Assembly (NCBI RefSeq): GCF_022549785.1
Contig: NZ_JAKZGO010000009.1
Span: forward strand, 62,001-126,000
Origin: Belliella alkalica
Lineage (GTDB): Bacteria; Bacteroidota; Bacteroidia; Cytophagales; Cyclobacteriaceae
Direction: 5' to 3'
DNA length: 64,000 bases
The notes beneath the pieces were generated by a model. That model saw only the letters and a program-made list of their open reading frames with translations, ran no database searches and was not told the origin of the DNA. Position numbers and translations under genes: made by a program. Shown here one piece after another: positions 51,391 to 60,606 of the stretch (position 1 is its first letter; the number at the start of each line of letters is the position of its first letter).

Positions 51391-52608
51391 TTACTTCTTA
51401 AGGATTGAATGACCCATTTGATCTCTTTTGGTTTCCAAGTACTTTTTGTTGTGTGGGTTAGAGTCTATCTCTATAGGTAACTGCTCGACTATTTCCAAAC
51501 CGTAGCCTAGCAAACCTACCCTTTTGGTCGGATTATTTGTTATGAGTCTGATTTTGCTAATCCCTAAATCTCTTATAATTTGGGCACCTACACCATAATC
51601 TCTTTTATCCATTGGAAAACCCAAAGCAAGGTTTGCCTGAATTGTATCCATTCCTTGTTCTTGGAGCTTGTATGCTTTTAGCTTGTTGATCAATCCGATA
51701 CCTCGTCCTTCTTGATTCATATACAAAACTACCCCTTTGCCTTCTTTTTCCACCATCTCCATGGCACGGTGCAATTGAGGTCCACAGTCACATCTACATG
51801 AACCAAAGATATCACCTGTAACACAAGATGAATGTACTCTAACCATCACAGGTTCATCCTCTGTCCATTCACCTTTGATCAAAGCCATGTGAATCTCATC
51901 CGTATTGGTCTGTCTATACGCTATCAAATCAAAATCTCCAAAGTCAGTTGGCATTTCTACACCAATCTCCCTTTTGATCAATGATTCATTTTTCAATCTA
52001 TAAGCAATCAGATCCTTGATGGAAACCAATTTGAGGTTGAATCTCTTGGCTACTTCAAACAAATCCGGAAGTCTTGCCATGGTGCCGTCTTCATTCATGA
52101 TTTCGACCAATACTCCTGCTGGCTGTAAGCCTGCCAATCTTGAGAAATCAATTGCTGCTTCTGTATGTCCAGCTCTTCTCAACACACCACCTCTTTTGGC
52201 TTTAAGTGGAAAAATATGACCTGGCTTTCCAAGTTCATCAGGATGGATCGAATCGTCAACTAGCGCTCTGATCGTTTTGGCACGATCGCTTGCCGAAATC
52301 CCTGTAGTACATCCATGTCCTACCAAATCCACAGAAACTGTAAATGGTGTCTCAAATGCTGCAGTATTGCTACCTACCATCAATTGAAGTCCTAATTGTT
52401 CGCATCTGTCTTCTATCAAAGGCGCACAGATCAAACCACGACCATGCGTGGCCATAAAATTTACAATCTCTGGAGTAACTTTCTCTGCCGCACATACAAA
52501 GTCGCCTTCATTTTCTCTATCCTCATCATCGACTACAATGATTACTTCTCCGTTTTTGATGGCTTCTATTGCTTCCTCAATGGAATCTAACTGACGTTCT
52601 TGGGTCAT
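51391..52608 (-). CDS. ribBA: Bifunctional DHBP synthase / GTP cyclohydrolase II
   Basis: Makes both starting compounds of riboflavin: 3,4-dihydroxy-2-butanone 4-phosphate from ribulose 5-phosphate, and the pyrimidine from GTP. The 405-residue protein has the RibB domain (1-205; '[20 protein letters not shown]', '[20 protein letters not shown]') and the RibA domain (206-405; '[20 protein letters not shown]' with three zinc cysteines, '[15 protein letters not shown]', '[14 protein letters not shown]'). Both active sites look intact. It is transcribed alone, with a TAATTTTG element 34 bp upstream; no FMN riboswitch is present. The long inverted repeat begins right after its stop codon. Confidence 0.97.
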   Translation of the reverse strand: MTQERQLDSIEEAIEAIKNGEVIIVVDDEDRENEGDFVCAAEKVTPEIVNFMATHGRGLICAPLIEDRCEQLGLQLMVGSNTAAFETPFTVSVDLVGHGCTTGISASDRAKTIRALVDDSIHPDELGKPGHIFPLKAKRGGVLRRAGHTEAAIDFSRLAGLQPAGVLVEIMNEDGTMARLPDLFEVAKRFNLKLVSIKDLIAYRLKNESLIKREIGVEMPTDFGDFDLIAYRQTNTDEIHMALIKGEWTEDEPVMVRVHSSCVTGDIFGSCRCDCGPQLHRAMEMVEKEGKGVVLYMNQEGRGIGLINKLKAYKLQEQGMDTIQANLALGFPMDKRDYGVGAQIIRDLGISKIRLITNNPTKRVGLLGYGLEIVEQLPIEIDSNPHNKKYLETKRDQMGHSILKK

Positions 52609-52642
52609 AACTATAATATTGAATGCTTTATATTAGGGTTTA

Positions 52643-52650
52643 CAAAATTA
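52643..52650 (-). promoter_or_regulatory. Putative -7 element (TAATTTTG) for ribBA
   Basis: Matches TAnnTTTG on the minus strand, giving a leader of about 28 nt; GGTTTTAAT lies near the -33 position. Confidence 0.45.
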
Positions 52651-52695
52651 CGAGCTTTATCGGATTAAAACCGAAGAACTCCAATTTAAGTTTGG

Positions 52696-54639
52696 TCAAT
52701 TGCTAATTACTATGCCTAATTGTTTATTAATATCAACCAAGAATCGATTCAATTCCATATATACTTTTATAAAATTATCCATAGACTCGTTTGATTCTTT
52801 GTTAGTTTCTGCCTCTTTAATTTTTAAAAGAGTTTCATTGAGCATTTTTTTCAAAACTTTTCTTTTAAGCCGCAAAATATTTTCATAAATGGACTTAGCT
52901 AAATCATCTGCTTCTGTAGCTGTAAAAATCTTATGTCTTTCTTCCCAAAGCTTTGAGATTTCATGTTTAGGAGAGATCAAGGTAATGATTTCATTTCTCA
53001 CTTCGATGTCCTGAGAAGTCAAGAAATGCTGGGGATGCGGCAAAATCTTATTTGCCAAGGCTTCTTGATAGAGTTTTAGGATTTTGGTGAATACAGGTGT
53101 TTCAAAAACCAACTCTTGTGTCTCTTGCAATAGATATTCACAAACACTTAATTCCTCAGAAACCATTTCAAACCCATAGTTTACAAGCATACGAATCATT
53201 TCACGCTCTTGAGCTTCCAGTTGGGAAGAAAAAGATATCCCCTCCTCTTTGGTAGGAAGAAAATTTTCAAATGGTGTTTCTTGGGTTTCATCATCCCTTT
53301 GGTCTCTGAAGTATTGGTCTTTTTGAACCTTTAGGATGATTTTGTTCAACTCCACCTGAATGATCTCCTCTTCTATCTCCAGCAAGCTGGCAGATTGGCG
53401 AACATAAACAGACCTAATGATAGGATCTGCTATTTTGGAAAGACTTGAAACGACTTGCTTGATCAGATCAGCTCTTTTGATCGGGTCATTAGAGGCTTCA
53501 TCTGCATGAAGACCTATTTTGAAAGCTATAAAGTCTTGGGCATTTTTTTCCAAATAATCGGTAAAAGCCTGCGAACCGACTTTTCTAGAATAACTATCAG
53601 GATCATCACCATCTGGAAAAACGACAGCTTTGACATTCAACCCACCTTCCAAAAGCATATCTATACCACGGAGAGAGGCTTTGATCCCTGCAGAATCTCC
53701 ATCAAATAGTACAGTTACATTATCCGTAAACCTTTTGATTAGTTTGATCTGATTCTCTGTCAAGGAGGTTCCTGAAGATGCTACTACATTTTCGATGCCC
53801 GAAAGATGAAGAGAAACCACATCTGTGTAACCCTCTACCAAGTAGCAATTGTCTTTTTCCCGGATAGATTTTTTGGCCTGAAACATCCCGTAGAGCACAT
53901 CACTTTTGTGATAGACATCTGTTTCAGGTGAATTGATATATTTTGGTTGCTTCTTGTCTTGAGTGAGGATTCTTGCGCCAAACCCTATTGGTTTTCCACC
54001 CAAATTATGGATAGTGAAAGTGACCCTTCCCCGAAATCTATCATAAACCCGAGTTTGATCGCCTTCTTTTTGCAAAATCAAGCCTGCCTTGAGCAAAATC
54101 TCCTCAGAATGCCCAGCCGCTTTTGCAGCTTTCAAAAGATGATCCCAACCATCAAGTGTGTAACCTAAGTCAAACTTTTCAATGATCGATTGGCTAAACC
54201 CCCTTTCCTTGAAATAGCTTAGCCCAATAGCACGTCCCTCTTCTGTTTGGAGGTTTTGGACGAAAAAATCTTTGGCGAAATTCAAAGCAATATATAAGCT
54301 TTCCTTTTCATTGTAGGCCTGAATATCCTCAGGAGTGCTAGCGTGGTCTTCTTCTACCTCAATACCATATTTGACAGCTAGATGCTTGATGGCTTCACCA
54401 AAACCAAGCCCCTCGATATCCATTACAAATTGTATTGGGTCTCCTGCTTTTCCACAGCCAAAGCATTTATAGATTTGCTTGGCTGGTGAAACAGAGAAAG
54501 AAGGGGATTTTTCATTGTGAAAAGGACAGCAAGCCCAAAGGTTTTGACCTTTCTTTTTTAGGGGCACGTAGTCGTTGACGACATCTTCAATATCTGCTCG
54601 TTCTCTTACTTTTTCGGTCGTTGCTCTACTAATTCCCAT
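52696..54639 (-). CDS. dnaG: DNA primase
   Basis: Makes RNA primers for DNA replication. The 647-residue protein has the CHC2 zinc ribbon at 38-62 (C38-x2-H41 and C59-x2-C62 in 'CCPFHNEKSPSF' and 'YKCFGCGKAG'), the catalytic core with the TOPRIM domain ('CYLVEGYTDVVSLHLSG', 'VLFDGDSAGIKASLRGIDML'), and a C-terminal helicase-binding region. Length and order of domains are standard. It is not in the usual rpsU-dnaG-rpoD operon, which is normal for Bacteroidota. A TATCTTTG element lies 20 bp upstream of the ATG. Confidence 0.97.
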   Translation of the reverse strand: MGISRATTEKVRERADIEDVVNDYVPLKKKGQNLWACCPFHNEKSPSFSVSPAKQIYKCFGCGKAGDPIQFVMDIEGLGFGEAIKHLAVKYGIEVEEDHASTPEDIQAYNEKESLYIALNFAKDFFVQNLQTEEGRAIGLSYFKERGFSQSIIEKFDLGYTLDGWDHLLKAAKAAGHSEEILLKAGLILQKEGDQTRVYDRFRGRVTFTIHNLGGKPIGFGARILTQDKKQPKYINSPETDVYHKSDVLYGMFQAKKSIREKDNCYLVEGYTDVVSLHLSGIENVVASSGTSLTENQIKLIKRFTDNVTVLFDGDSAGIKASLRGIDMLLEGGLNVKAVVFPDGDDPDSYSRKVGSQAFTDYLEKNAQDFIAFKIGLHADEASNDPIKRADLIKQVVSSLSKIADPIIRSVYVRQSASLLEIEEEIIQVELNKIILKVQKDQYFRDQRDDETQETPFENFLPTKEEGISFSSQLEAQEREMIRMLVNYGFEMVSEELSVCEYLLQETQELVFETPVFTKILKLYQEALANKILPHPQHFLTSQDIEVRNEIITLISPKHEISKLWEERHKIFTATEADDLAKSIYENILRLKRKVLKKMLNETLLKIKEAETNKESNESMDNFIKVYMELNRFLVDINKQLGIVISN

Positions 54640-54659
54640 TAATCATTCACTTAAAAAGT

Positions 54660-54667
54660 CAAAGATA
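54660..54667 (-). promoter_or_regulatory. Putative -7 element (TATCTTTG) for dnaG
   Basis: Full match to TAnnTTTG on the minus strand, 21 nt ahead of the ATG; the nearest TTTG is only 12 nt further upstream, too close for a standard -33. Confidence 0.4.
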
Positions 54668-54740
54668 AAAGTATTCCTGCAAAACATAAGAATGTATTCA
54701 GATAAACTATTTGACCCTGTTAAAAGTTAGAATTTAGTAT

Positions 54741-54890
54741 ATGATTATCCGCAATTACACCAGAAGGTAAATAAAACAATTGGGTCAAGCGGATAATTGT
54801 CGACGGATGACAGTCGACAGTCGACAGCAGCTGAATTCAAAGTTTGTACCTAATTAAATAAGAGTACTGGTGTGAAAGCGGATACACATA
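54741..54890 (+). repeat. MITE-like element, copy B (best preserved)
   Basis: 150 bp with 18-bp terminal inverted repeats: TATCCGCAATTACACCAG at 54746-54763 and CTGGTGTGAAAGCGGATA at 54867-54884 (15 of 18 positions pair). The interior has GTCGAC-rich palindromic words (GTCGACGGATGACAGTCGAC). It lies in the 345-bp gap between dnaG and mrp, which otherwise holds only AT-rich leader DNA, and encodes nothing. Confidence 0.7.
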
Positions 54891-54984
54891 TTTTACTAAA
54901 TCAAAAATTAAATAATAGCAAGATCAGTAGTTTTATTTAGAACAATTATAGACTAACTTGCGCCAAATTCAGAAAAAACAGTCC

Positions 54985-56079
54985 ATGAGCTTTAATAAAG
55001 AACAAGTCCTTCAGGCATTATCAAAAGTAGAAGACCCAGATTTGAAAAAAGATCTGGTAACCCTGGGGATGATTCAAAATATTGAAATAGAAGGGAATAA
55101 ATTGAGCTTCAAAGTGGTATTGACCACTCCTGCATGTCCTCTCAAAGAAGTTATAAAAAACAATTGCTTAGAGGCGATTGAAAATTCACTGGGTGCCGAT
55201 GTGGAAGTTGACATTTTCATGACTTCCAATGTCACGACTACTAGAGACAACACCCCACTTTTGCCGCAAGTGAAAAACATCATCGCAATCGCATCAGGAA
55301 AAGGTGGTGTAGGCAAATCCACTACAGCGAGCAACTTGGCTGTAGCATTGGCAAACTCTGGAGCTAAAGTTGGTTTGATAGATGCAGATATTTCTGGTCC
55401 TTCTGTACCGACAATGTTCAATGTAGAAGCCGAACAACCATCAGTCAAACAAGTAGATGGAAAAAACATCATTATCCCAATAGAACAATATGGAGTGAAG
55501 TTGATGTCGATAGGCTTCTTGACACCTTCAGATTCAGCAGTAGTATGGAGAGGACCAATGGCTAGCTCAGCATTAAAGCAATTTATAGCAGATGTGGAAT
55601 GGGGAGAGTTGGATTATTTACTTATTGATCTACCTCCAGGAACTTCTGATATTCATTTGACAATGGTGCAAACAATTCCTGTAACTGGAGCCGTGATTGT
55701 CACCACGCCGCAGAAAGTAGCGCTAGCAGATGCAACCAAAGGATTGACTATGTTCAGGCAGCCACAGATTAATGTTCCAATCTTAGGTGTTATCGAAAAT
55801 ATGGCTTATTTTACGCCTGAAGAGCTCCCTGACAACAAATATTATTTGTTTGGAAAAGAAGGAGGTAGAAGATTGGCTGAGAAATTTTCTGTGCCATTCT
55901 TGGGAGAGATTCCAATAGTACAAAGTATAAGAGAAAGTGGTGATACTGGTTATCCTGCTGTATTCAAAGAGGGAATCACAAAAGTAGCTTTTTCTGAATT
56001 GGCAGAAGCCGTCGCAAGGCAAGTCGCTATCAGAAATGCTGAAAAAAGTAAAACAGAAGTTGTCCATGTGAATGGATAA
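54985..56079 (+). CDS. Mrp/NBP35-family iron-sulfur cluster carrier ATPase
   Basis: Carries or loads Fe-S clusters on apo-proteins in the cytoplasm. The 364-residue protein has an N-terminal MIP18/DUF59 domain (1-85, 'EDPDLKKDLVTLGMIQNIEI', 'LTTPACPLKEVIKN') and a deviant-Walker P-loop ATPase from about 100 ('IASGKGGVGKSTTASNLAVA', 'LIDADISGPSVPTMF', 'LLIDLPPGTSDIHLTMVQ'). The ATG at 54985 is chosen over an upstream TTG. It is followed by an nfu-type gene after a short gap, in line with a shared Fe-S role. Confidence 0.95.
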   Translation: MSFNKEQVLQALSKVEDPDLKKDLVTLGMIQNIEIEGNKLSFKVVLTTPACPLKEVIKNNCLEAIENSLGADVEVDIFMTSNVTTTRDNTPLLPQVKNIIAIASGKGGVGKSTTASNLAVALANSGAKVGLIDADISGPSVPTMFNVEAEQPSVKQVDGKNIIIPIEQYGVKLMSIGFLTPSDSAVVWRGPMASSALKQFIADVEWGELDYLLIDLPPGTSDIHLTMVQTIPVTGAVIVTTPQKVALADATKGLTMFRQPQINVPILGVIENMAYFTPEELPDNKYYLFGKEGGRRLAEKFSVPFLGEIPIVQSIRESGDTGYPAVFKEGITKVAFSELAEAVARQVAIRNAEKSKTEVVHVNG

Positions 56080-56146
56080 ATTTCATTTGTAAATGATCAA
56101 AACTTACGTTGCACAACGTATATCAAAGAATAAACTGATTATCAGA

Positions 56147-56389
56147 ATGGAAATGAACGAAAAAATTGAGCAGGCATTGGATAGCATAAGACCATATCTG
56201 GAGGCAGATGGAGGAAATGTTAGAGTGGTAGAATTGACAGAAGATATGGTTTTGAGATTGGAACTAACAGGTGCCTGTAGCTCATGTCCAATGTCCACGA
56301 TGACCTTGAAGGCAGGTGTAGAAGAAGCTATCAAAAGGGCTATACCTGAAATTGTAAAAGTAGAGGCTATCAACATTGCCGTTGTGTAA
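56147..56389 (+). CDS. NifU C-terminal-domain (Nfu) iron-sulfur scaffold
   Basis: The 80-residue protein is a lone Nfu domain: 'KIEQALDSIRPYLEADGGNV', then 'LTGACSSCPMSTMTLKAGVE' with the cluster-binding C-x2-C. An in-frame ATG at 56093 would add a basic tail not typical of the family, so the start at 56147 (or 56153) is preferred. It lies in the same direction 67 bp after mrp and 19 bp before the secreted protease gene. Role: Fe-S cluster assembly or delivery with the Mrp protein. Confidence 0.93.
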   Translation: MEMNEKIEQALDSIRPYLEADGGNVRVVELTEDMVLRLELTGACSSCPMSTMTLKAGVEEAIKRAIPEIVKVEAINIAVV

Positions 56390-56408
56390 AAAATAAGTAT
56401 TGAAATTT

Positions 56409-59400
56409 ATGAACAGGATATTTCTAAAGCTTTGGATAAGATTGGGCTTATCCTTTTCATTTATATTTTTGAGCGTTAATGTTTTTTCACAAAGTTTTTT
56501 TGGTCAGCCTTATAACCATATACATGATGAAAAATGTGCTTCTGTACATATAGAGAAAATTCAAGAAGAAGCGCTTGGTATTTACGGAAGTAGAGAATAC
56601 TTTGAATCATGGATGTCAGGAAAAATTGAATATAATTCCAAAAGGCCTGCTATTCAACAGCGATTACAAAATGAAAGCAGAGTAATCCCTGTAGTGGTAC
56701 ATGTCATTCATAATGGAACTGGAATAGGACAAGGCACGAATATTCCCCAATCACAGATTGATGCACAAATAAGAACTTTAAACGAAGATTTCAGAAGGCA
56801 AAATGCTGATCAAAACCAAACTCCCGCGGAATTTCTAAGCGTTGCAGCGGATGCAAATATCGAATTCGTGTTGGCGAAAGTCGATCCAAATGGTTTCCCA
56901 ACAACAGGAGTCGTTCGTGTACAAGGCACAAAATCTATCTATGGCATAGATGATGCAGCAGTAATTTCATCTATATCTTCTTGGCCTCCAGAAGACTATT
57001 TGAACATATGGGTGGTACCACTATCGCAACCATTTATAGGTTATGCAACTTTCCCTATATCAGATCTACCTGGATTAAACTTTGCACCCTCTCCTGTGGA
57101 ATTTGACGGGATAACTGTAGACTACAGGTATTTTGGGGAAGGTGGCAGTGCTGTATCTAGTTCAAGAGGAAGAACTGCTACACATGAAGTAGGTCATTAC
57201 TTAGGTTTGAGACATATTTGGGGAGATGCAAATACAGGTCAGGACGGCTGTTTGGTTGATGATTTTGTCGATGATACTCCTAATCAAGATGCTGATAACA
57301 ATAACTGTAGGATAAATAATCCAAGGTTTTCTTGCGGTTCTCGTGACATGACAGAAAACTACATGGATTACTCTCCTGATGCATGCATGAATCTATTTAC
57401 GCAAGGGCAAGTGGATAGAATAAATGTAGTGCTGGAGTTTAGCCCAAGAAGAGCTTCACTAATAAATAATTTTGCAACGAGAGAACCAATACTTGCAGAT
57501 TTAGACCTTTCCATTGAAGAAATAATCAACCCAAGGGATTTAATTTGCTCGAATAACATAGTACCACAAATCACACTTCTAAATCGTGGTATCAACAACA
57601 TTAATTCTGCAAGAATTCAGATTTTGCTAAATGATAACATTATCGAAACAAGAGATTTAACCATCACACTTTCTACAGCAGAATCTATTGACATTTCATT
57701 CAACACTTTAACCTTGGCTGGTGACGGTCAGACAGAGTTCAAGGCTCGCATTGTACAGGTAAATGGTGGGATTGATGATAATATTACAAATAATGAATTA
57801 ACCACTGTACCTATTTTACAGCCAGAAATCAATTTACCATTCACACTTGACTTATCAGAATCAGGAAATGATTGGATCATTAGAAACCCAGACAATTCAT
57901 TTACATGGGAGAGAACAACACTTCCAATTTCTGGTGTAAATCAAAATTTATTATTTATCAGGCACTATGAATATGAATCTCCAGGACAATTGGATTTCTT
58001 TATTTCTCCATCAATCAATTTGACCAATTTCCCAAATGCTCAACTGACATTCAATCTAGCGCATGCACCGTTTGAAAACCCTAGTTTGTCAGATATCCTT
58101 TATGTAGCTGTCTCTACAGATTGTGGGAATACTTTTGATATCATTAACCCTCCATATAGTAAAGACAGGACATTTCTTCAGACTTCTACTCCTACCCTGA
58201 ATGAGTTCATCCCAACGAGCAATGCTCAGTTTAGAAGAGAAATATTAAACCTATCTGCTTTTTCTGACTTCGATAATGTGAGAATTGCTTTTATCACAAG
58301 AAACGGATATGGCAATAATATATATCTAAAAGATGTTGAAATACTCTCTGAAGAAACTTTTAATTACAAATTAGATTTGAATCAACTGATAAGTCCGGGC
58401 CCTATCAATAATGGTTCACAACAATCTGAAGTAATTCAATTAACCAATTCAGGAAACTTACCAGTTAATGGATTCTTAATCACCAGAAGTACGAATGGTG
58501 GTAACGAGCAAATATTTATCGCTAGAGGTCAGAATATAGCAGTAGGAACCAGCACTACCATAGAACTGCCAAACTCTATAGTAAATACTGGGGTTTCTAG
58601 ACTAGAATACTTTATTGAAAATCCGAATTTTGACCAAAACTTTGGCAATTCATCCAACACTACTCAGTTTACTGTGAAAAATGAAGCTACCATTAGGTCT
58701 CCTTGGAGACAAAATTTCGATGGTACTGTTTCTTTTTTACCATGGTCAGCTATCAACGTAAAAACAAATACAAATACCTGGAAATTGACTTCACTTCAAT
58801 CAGGATCACAAAACAATGCTATAGTTTTAGAAAGCCAAGACTCTAGAGAATCCAATTGGTTTGGATCGCCAATGTTTGACCTTAGTACTAGTAGGCAGGC
58901 CAGTATATTCTATGACCTAGGAGCAGCAAATCAGACTGAGAATACTGTTTTTAAAATTATGATCAGTCAAGATGGTGGCGTCACTTACAATGAAATTAGC
59001 AGAAAAACTGGTTCGCAAATCAACACAGTGGAATCTGTTGATTTCAACCCAAATACACGTGAAAATTTCAGGAGAGAATTTGTCAACCTCTCAGAATATT
59101 CAGGTTCAGGAAATACTAATGTAAGAGTTGCTTTTGTAGTTGAGAATGGAAGTCAAAACAACGGAGATGTATTTTTGGATAATATTGAATTATTCCTTTC
59201 TGCAAATGAAGATCCTGTAGACCCAGGTCTTGGAAACACTGTGATTTTCCCGAACCCTGCACGAGACATATTCAATATTGCTTTCAATTTCGCAACCTAT
59301 GAAACTGTTAATATTCAGATTTTCTCTTTGACAGGCGCACTTGTGCAAGATATAGATTATCCAAATACATTGAACCAGACATACAGCTTCTCTAGTCAAC

Positions 59401-59477
59401 TTTTCTCAAAAGGTGTATTCATTGTTAAAATCACAAGTAACTCTATAACTGAAACCAGAAAACTAATAATTCATTAA
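56409..59477 (+). CDS. Secreted M43-family (pappalysin-like) metalloprotease with T9SS tail
   Basis: A 1022-residue zinc protease sent out through the Sec and type IX systems. Signal peptide about 1-28 (ends 'VNVFSQ'); the catalytic motif HEVGHYLGLRH at 259-269 gives three zinc histidines (H259, H263, H269) and E260; the M43-type 'CGSRDMTENYMDYSPDACMN' Met-turn follows. Then come beta domains, including cleaved-adhesin-like modules ('RQNFDGTVSFLPWSAINVKT', 'VNLSEYSGSGNTNVRVAFVV'). The last 75 residues are a T9SS type A sorting domain ('IFPNPARDIFNIAF', ending 'KLIIH'). Likely use: digesting extracellular protein. Confidence 0.93.
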   Translation: MNRIFLKLWIRLGLSFSFIFLSVNVFSQSFFGQPYNHIHDEKCASVHIEKIQEEALGIYGSREYFESWMSGKIEYNSKRPAIQQRLQNESRVIPVVVHVIHNGTGIGQGTNIPQSQIDAQIRTLNEDFRRQNADQNQTPAEFLSVAADANIEFVLAKVDPNGFPTTGVVRVQGTKSIYGIDDAAVISSISSWPPEDYLNIWVVPLSQPFIGYATFPISDLPGLNFAPSPVEFDGITVDYRYFGEGGSAVSSSRGRTATHEVGHYLGLRHIWGDANTGQDGCLVDDFVDDTPNQDADNNNCRINNPRFSCGSRDMTENYMDYSPDACMNLFTQGQVDRINVVLEFSPRRASLINNFATREPILADLDLSIEEIINPRDLICSNNIVPQITLLNRGINNINSARIQILLNDNIIETRDLTITLSTAESIDISFNTLTLAGDGQTEFKARIVQVNGGIDDNITNNELTTVPILQPEINLPFTLDLSESGNDWIIRNPDNSFTWERTTLPISGVNQNLLFIRHYEYESPGQLDFFISPSINLTNFPNAQLTFNLAHAPFENPSLSDILYVAVSTDCGNTFDIINPPYSKDRTFLQTSTPTLNEFIPTSNAQFRREILNLSAFSDFDNVRIAFITRNGYGNNIYLKDVEILSEETFNYKLDLNQLISPGPINNGSQQSEVIQLTNSGNLPVNGFLITRSTNGGNEQIFIARGQNIAVGTSTTIELPNSIVNTGVSRLEYFIENPNFDQNFGNSSNTTQFTVKNEATIRSPWRQNFDGTVSFLPWSAINVKTNTNTWKLTSLQSGSQNNAIVLESQDSRESNWFGSPMFDLSTSRQASIFYDLGAANQTENTVFKIMISQDGGVTYNEISRKTGSQINTVESVDFNPNTRENFRREFVNLSEYSGSGNTNVRVAFVVENGSQNNGDVFLDNIELFLSANEDPVDPGLGNTVIFPNPARDIFNIAFNFATYETVNIQIFSLTGALVQDIDYPNTLNQTYSFSSQLFSKGVFIVKITSNSITETRKLIIH

Positions 59478-59832
59478 ATAATCAAAATGTTATCTTTAAA
59501 GAGAAACTGACGAAAGGGATGTTAGAATTACGATTAAAAGTGATTTTATCAGATAAGGATAGTCAAATTATAAATACCCAATGTCAATTAAGCTAAAGCT
59601 AGCCTTAATCAAAAGCCAATTCAACAAGCTTATAAAATGACCAGTTAAAATAAAACAACGTATAAAAGTCTTACTATGAGAAGTAGTAAAATGGTGTTTT
59701 GGATTAGCAACTTGCTCAAAATCCTGTAAGGATACATATTTAAAGATTTTTAATAATGCCTACGGCACATTTATTGGTGAAAAATTAAATATAATTTTAC
59801 CTTTATAAGTCGGATATAAAACCATTTACTGC
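59478..59832. other. Intergenic region
   Basis: 355 bp, AT-rich, with no gene or repeat recognised. 'TACCTTTA' about 35 bp ahead of the PASTA gene differs by one base from the -7 consensus and may be its promoter. Confidence 0.4.
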
Positions 59833-60606
59833 ATGAGCAATATCAAAGATTCACTCAAGAAAGTTGGAATTCATCTCAGCTTAATTTTGGGAGTAATTAT
59901 TTTACTTACTTTTATTTTTTTAAAAGTATTCTTACCATCTTATACAAATCATGGACAGACAGTATCTGTACCGGATTTAGAAGGGTTTGAATATAGTGAA
60001 ATAGAAGACTATCTTAAGAACAGAAACCTAAAATATGAAATCAACATTGACAGTGGATTCAATGCAGAATTAAAGCCATTGACAGTATTGAAACAATCCC
60101 CTAAAGCAGGGCATAAAGTAAAATCAGGTCGTAAAATTTACTTGACGCTGAATTCTAAAAATGCACCAATGATTAATATGCCAAATTTGGTAAATGGTCA
60201 ATTGAAGAATGTTCAAGAAATTTTAGCAAATATTGGATTGGTAAGGGGCGAGATCAAATATGTTCCAGATATTGGCACCAATGTAGTGTTGGAACAGAAA
60301 TATCGAGGAAGGAATATTCCTGAAGGGTTTGAAATACCCAAAGGGTCACAAATAGATCTTGTGGTGGGCGATGGCTTAGGAAATCAAATTTTAGATGTTC
60401 CAAACTTAATAGGTATGGATGAAACAGATGCGGAATTTTTAATTTTGGGTTCAGGATTAAGAATGGGTAGAATCAACTATGTCACAACAGACTCAGTACC
60501 TCAAGGTACGATAGTCCGGCACCTACCACCTGCAGGTGCTGAAGTGAAAACTGGAGAACCTATTGATTTGTGGATATCAGAACTAAATAAAGAGACTAAT
60601 TTTTAA
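59833..60606 (+). CDS. Membrane-anchored PASTA-domain protein (no kinase)
   Basis: The 257-residue protein has a short cytoplasmic head, one membrane span at about 13-35, and three PASTA modules outside (about 42-108, 112-180, 186-252), each with the typical pattern ('VSVPDLEGFEYSEIEDYLKN', 'VLKQSPKAGHKVKSGRKIYL', 'VPNLIGMDETDAEFLILGSG'). PASTA modules of PBPs and PknB-type kinases bind cell-wall precursors, but here no kinase or transpeptidase domain is attached. The stop shares one base with the start of the next gene (TAATG), a T9SS protein. Confidence 0.92.
   Translation: MSNIKDSLKKVGIHLSLILGVIILLTFIFLKVFLPSYTNHGQTVSVPDLEGFEYSEIEDYLKNRNLKYEINIDSGFNAELKPLTVLKQSPKAGHKVKSGRKIYLTLNSKNAPMINMPNLVNGQLKNVQEILANIGLVRGEIKYVPDIGTNVVLEQKYRGRNIPEGFEIPKGSQIDLVVGDGLGNQILDVPNLIGMDETDAEFLILGSGLRMGRINYVTTDSVPQGTIVRHLPPAGAEVKTGEPIDLWISELNKETNF

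Noticed and set aside
52609-52695. FMN riboswitch ahead of ribBA
   Set aside because: The leader is under 90 bp with a promoter element inside it, too short for the RFN element, and none of its conserved blocks is visible.
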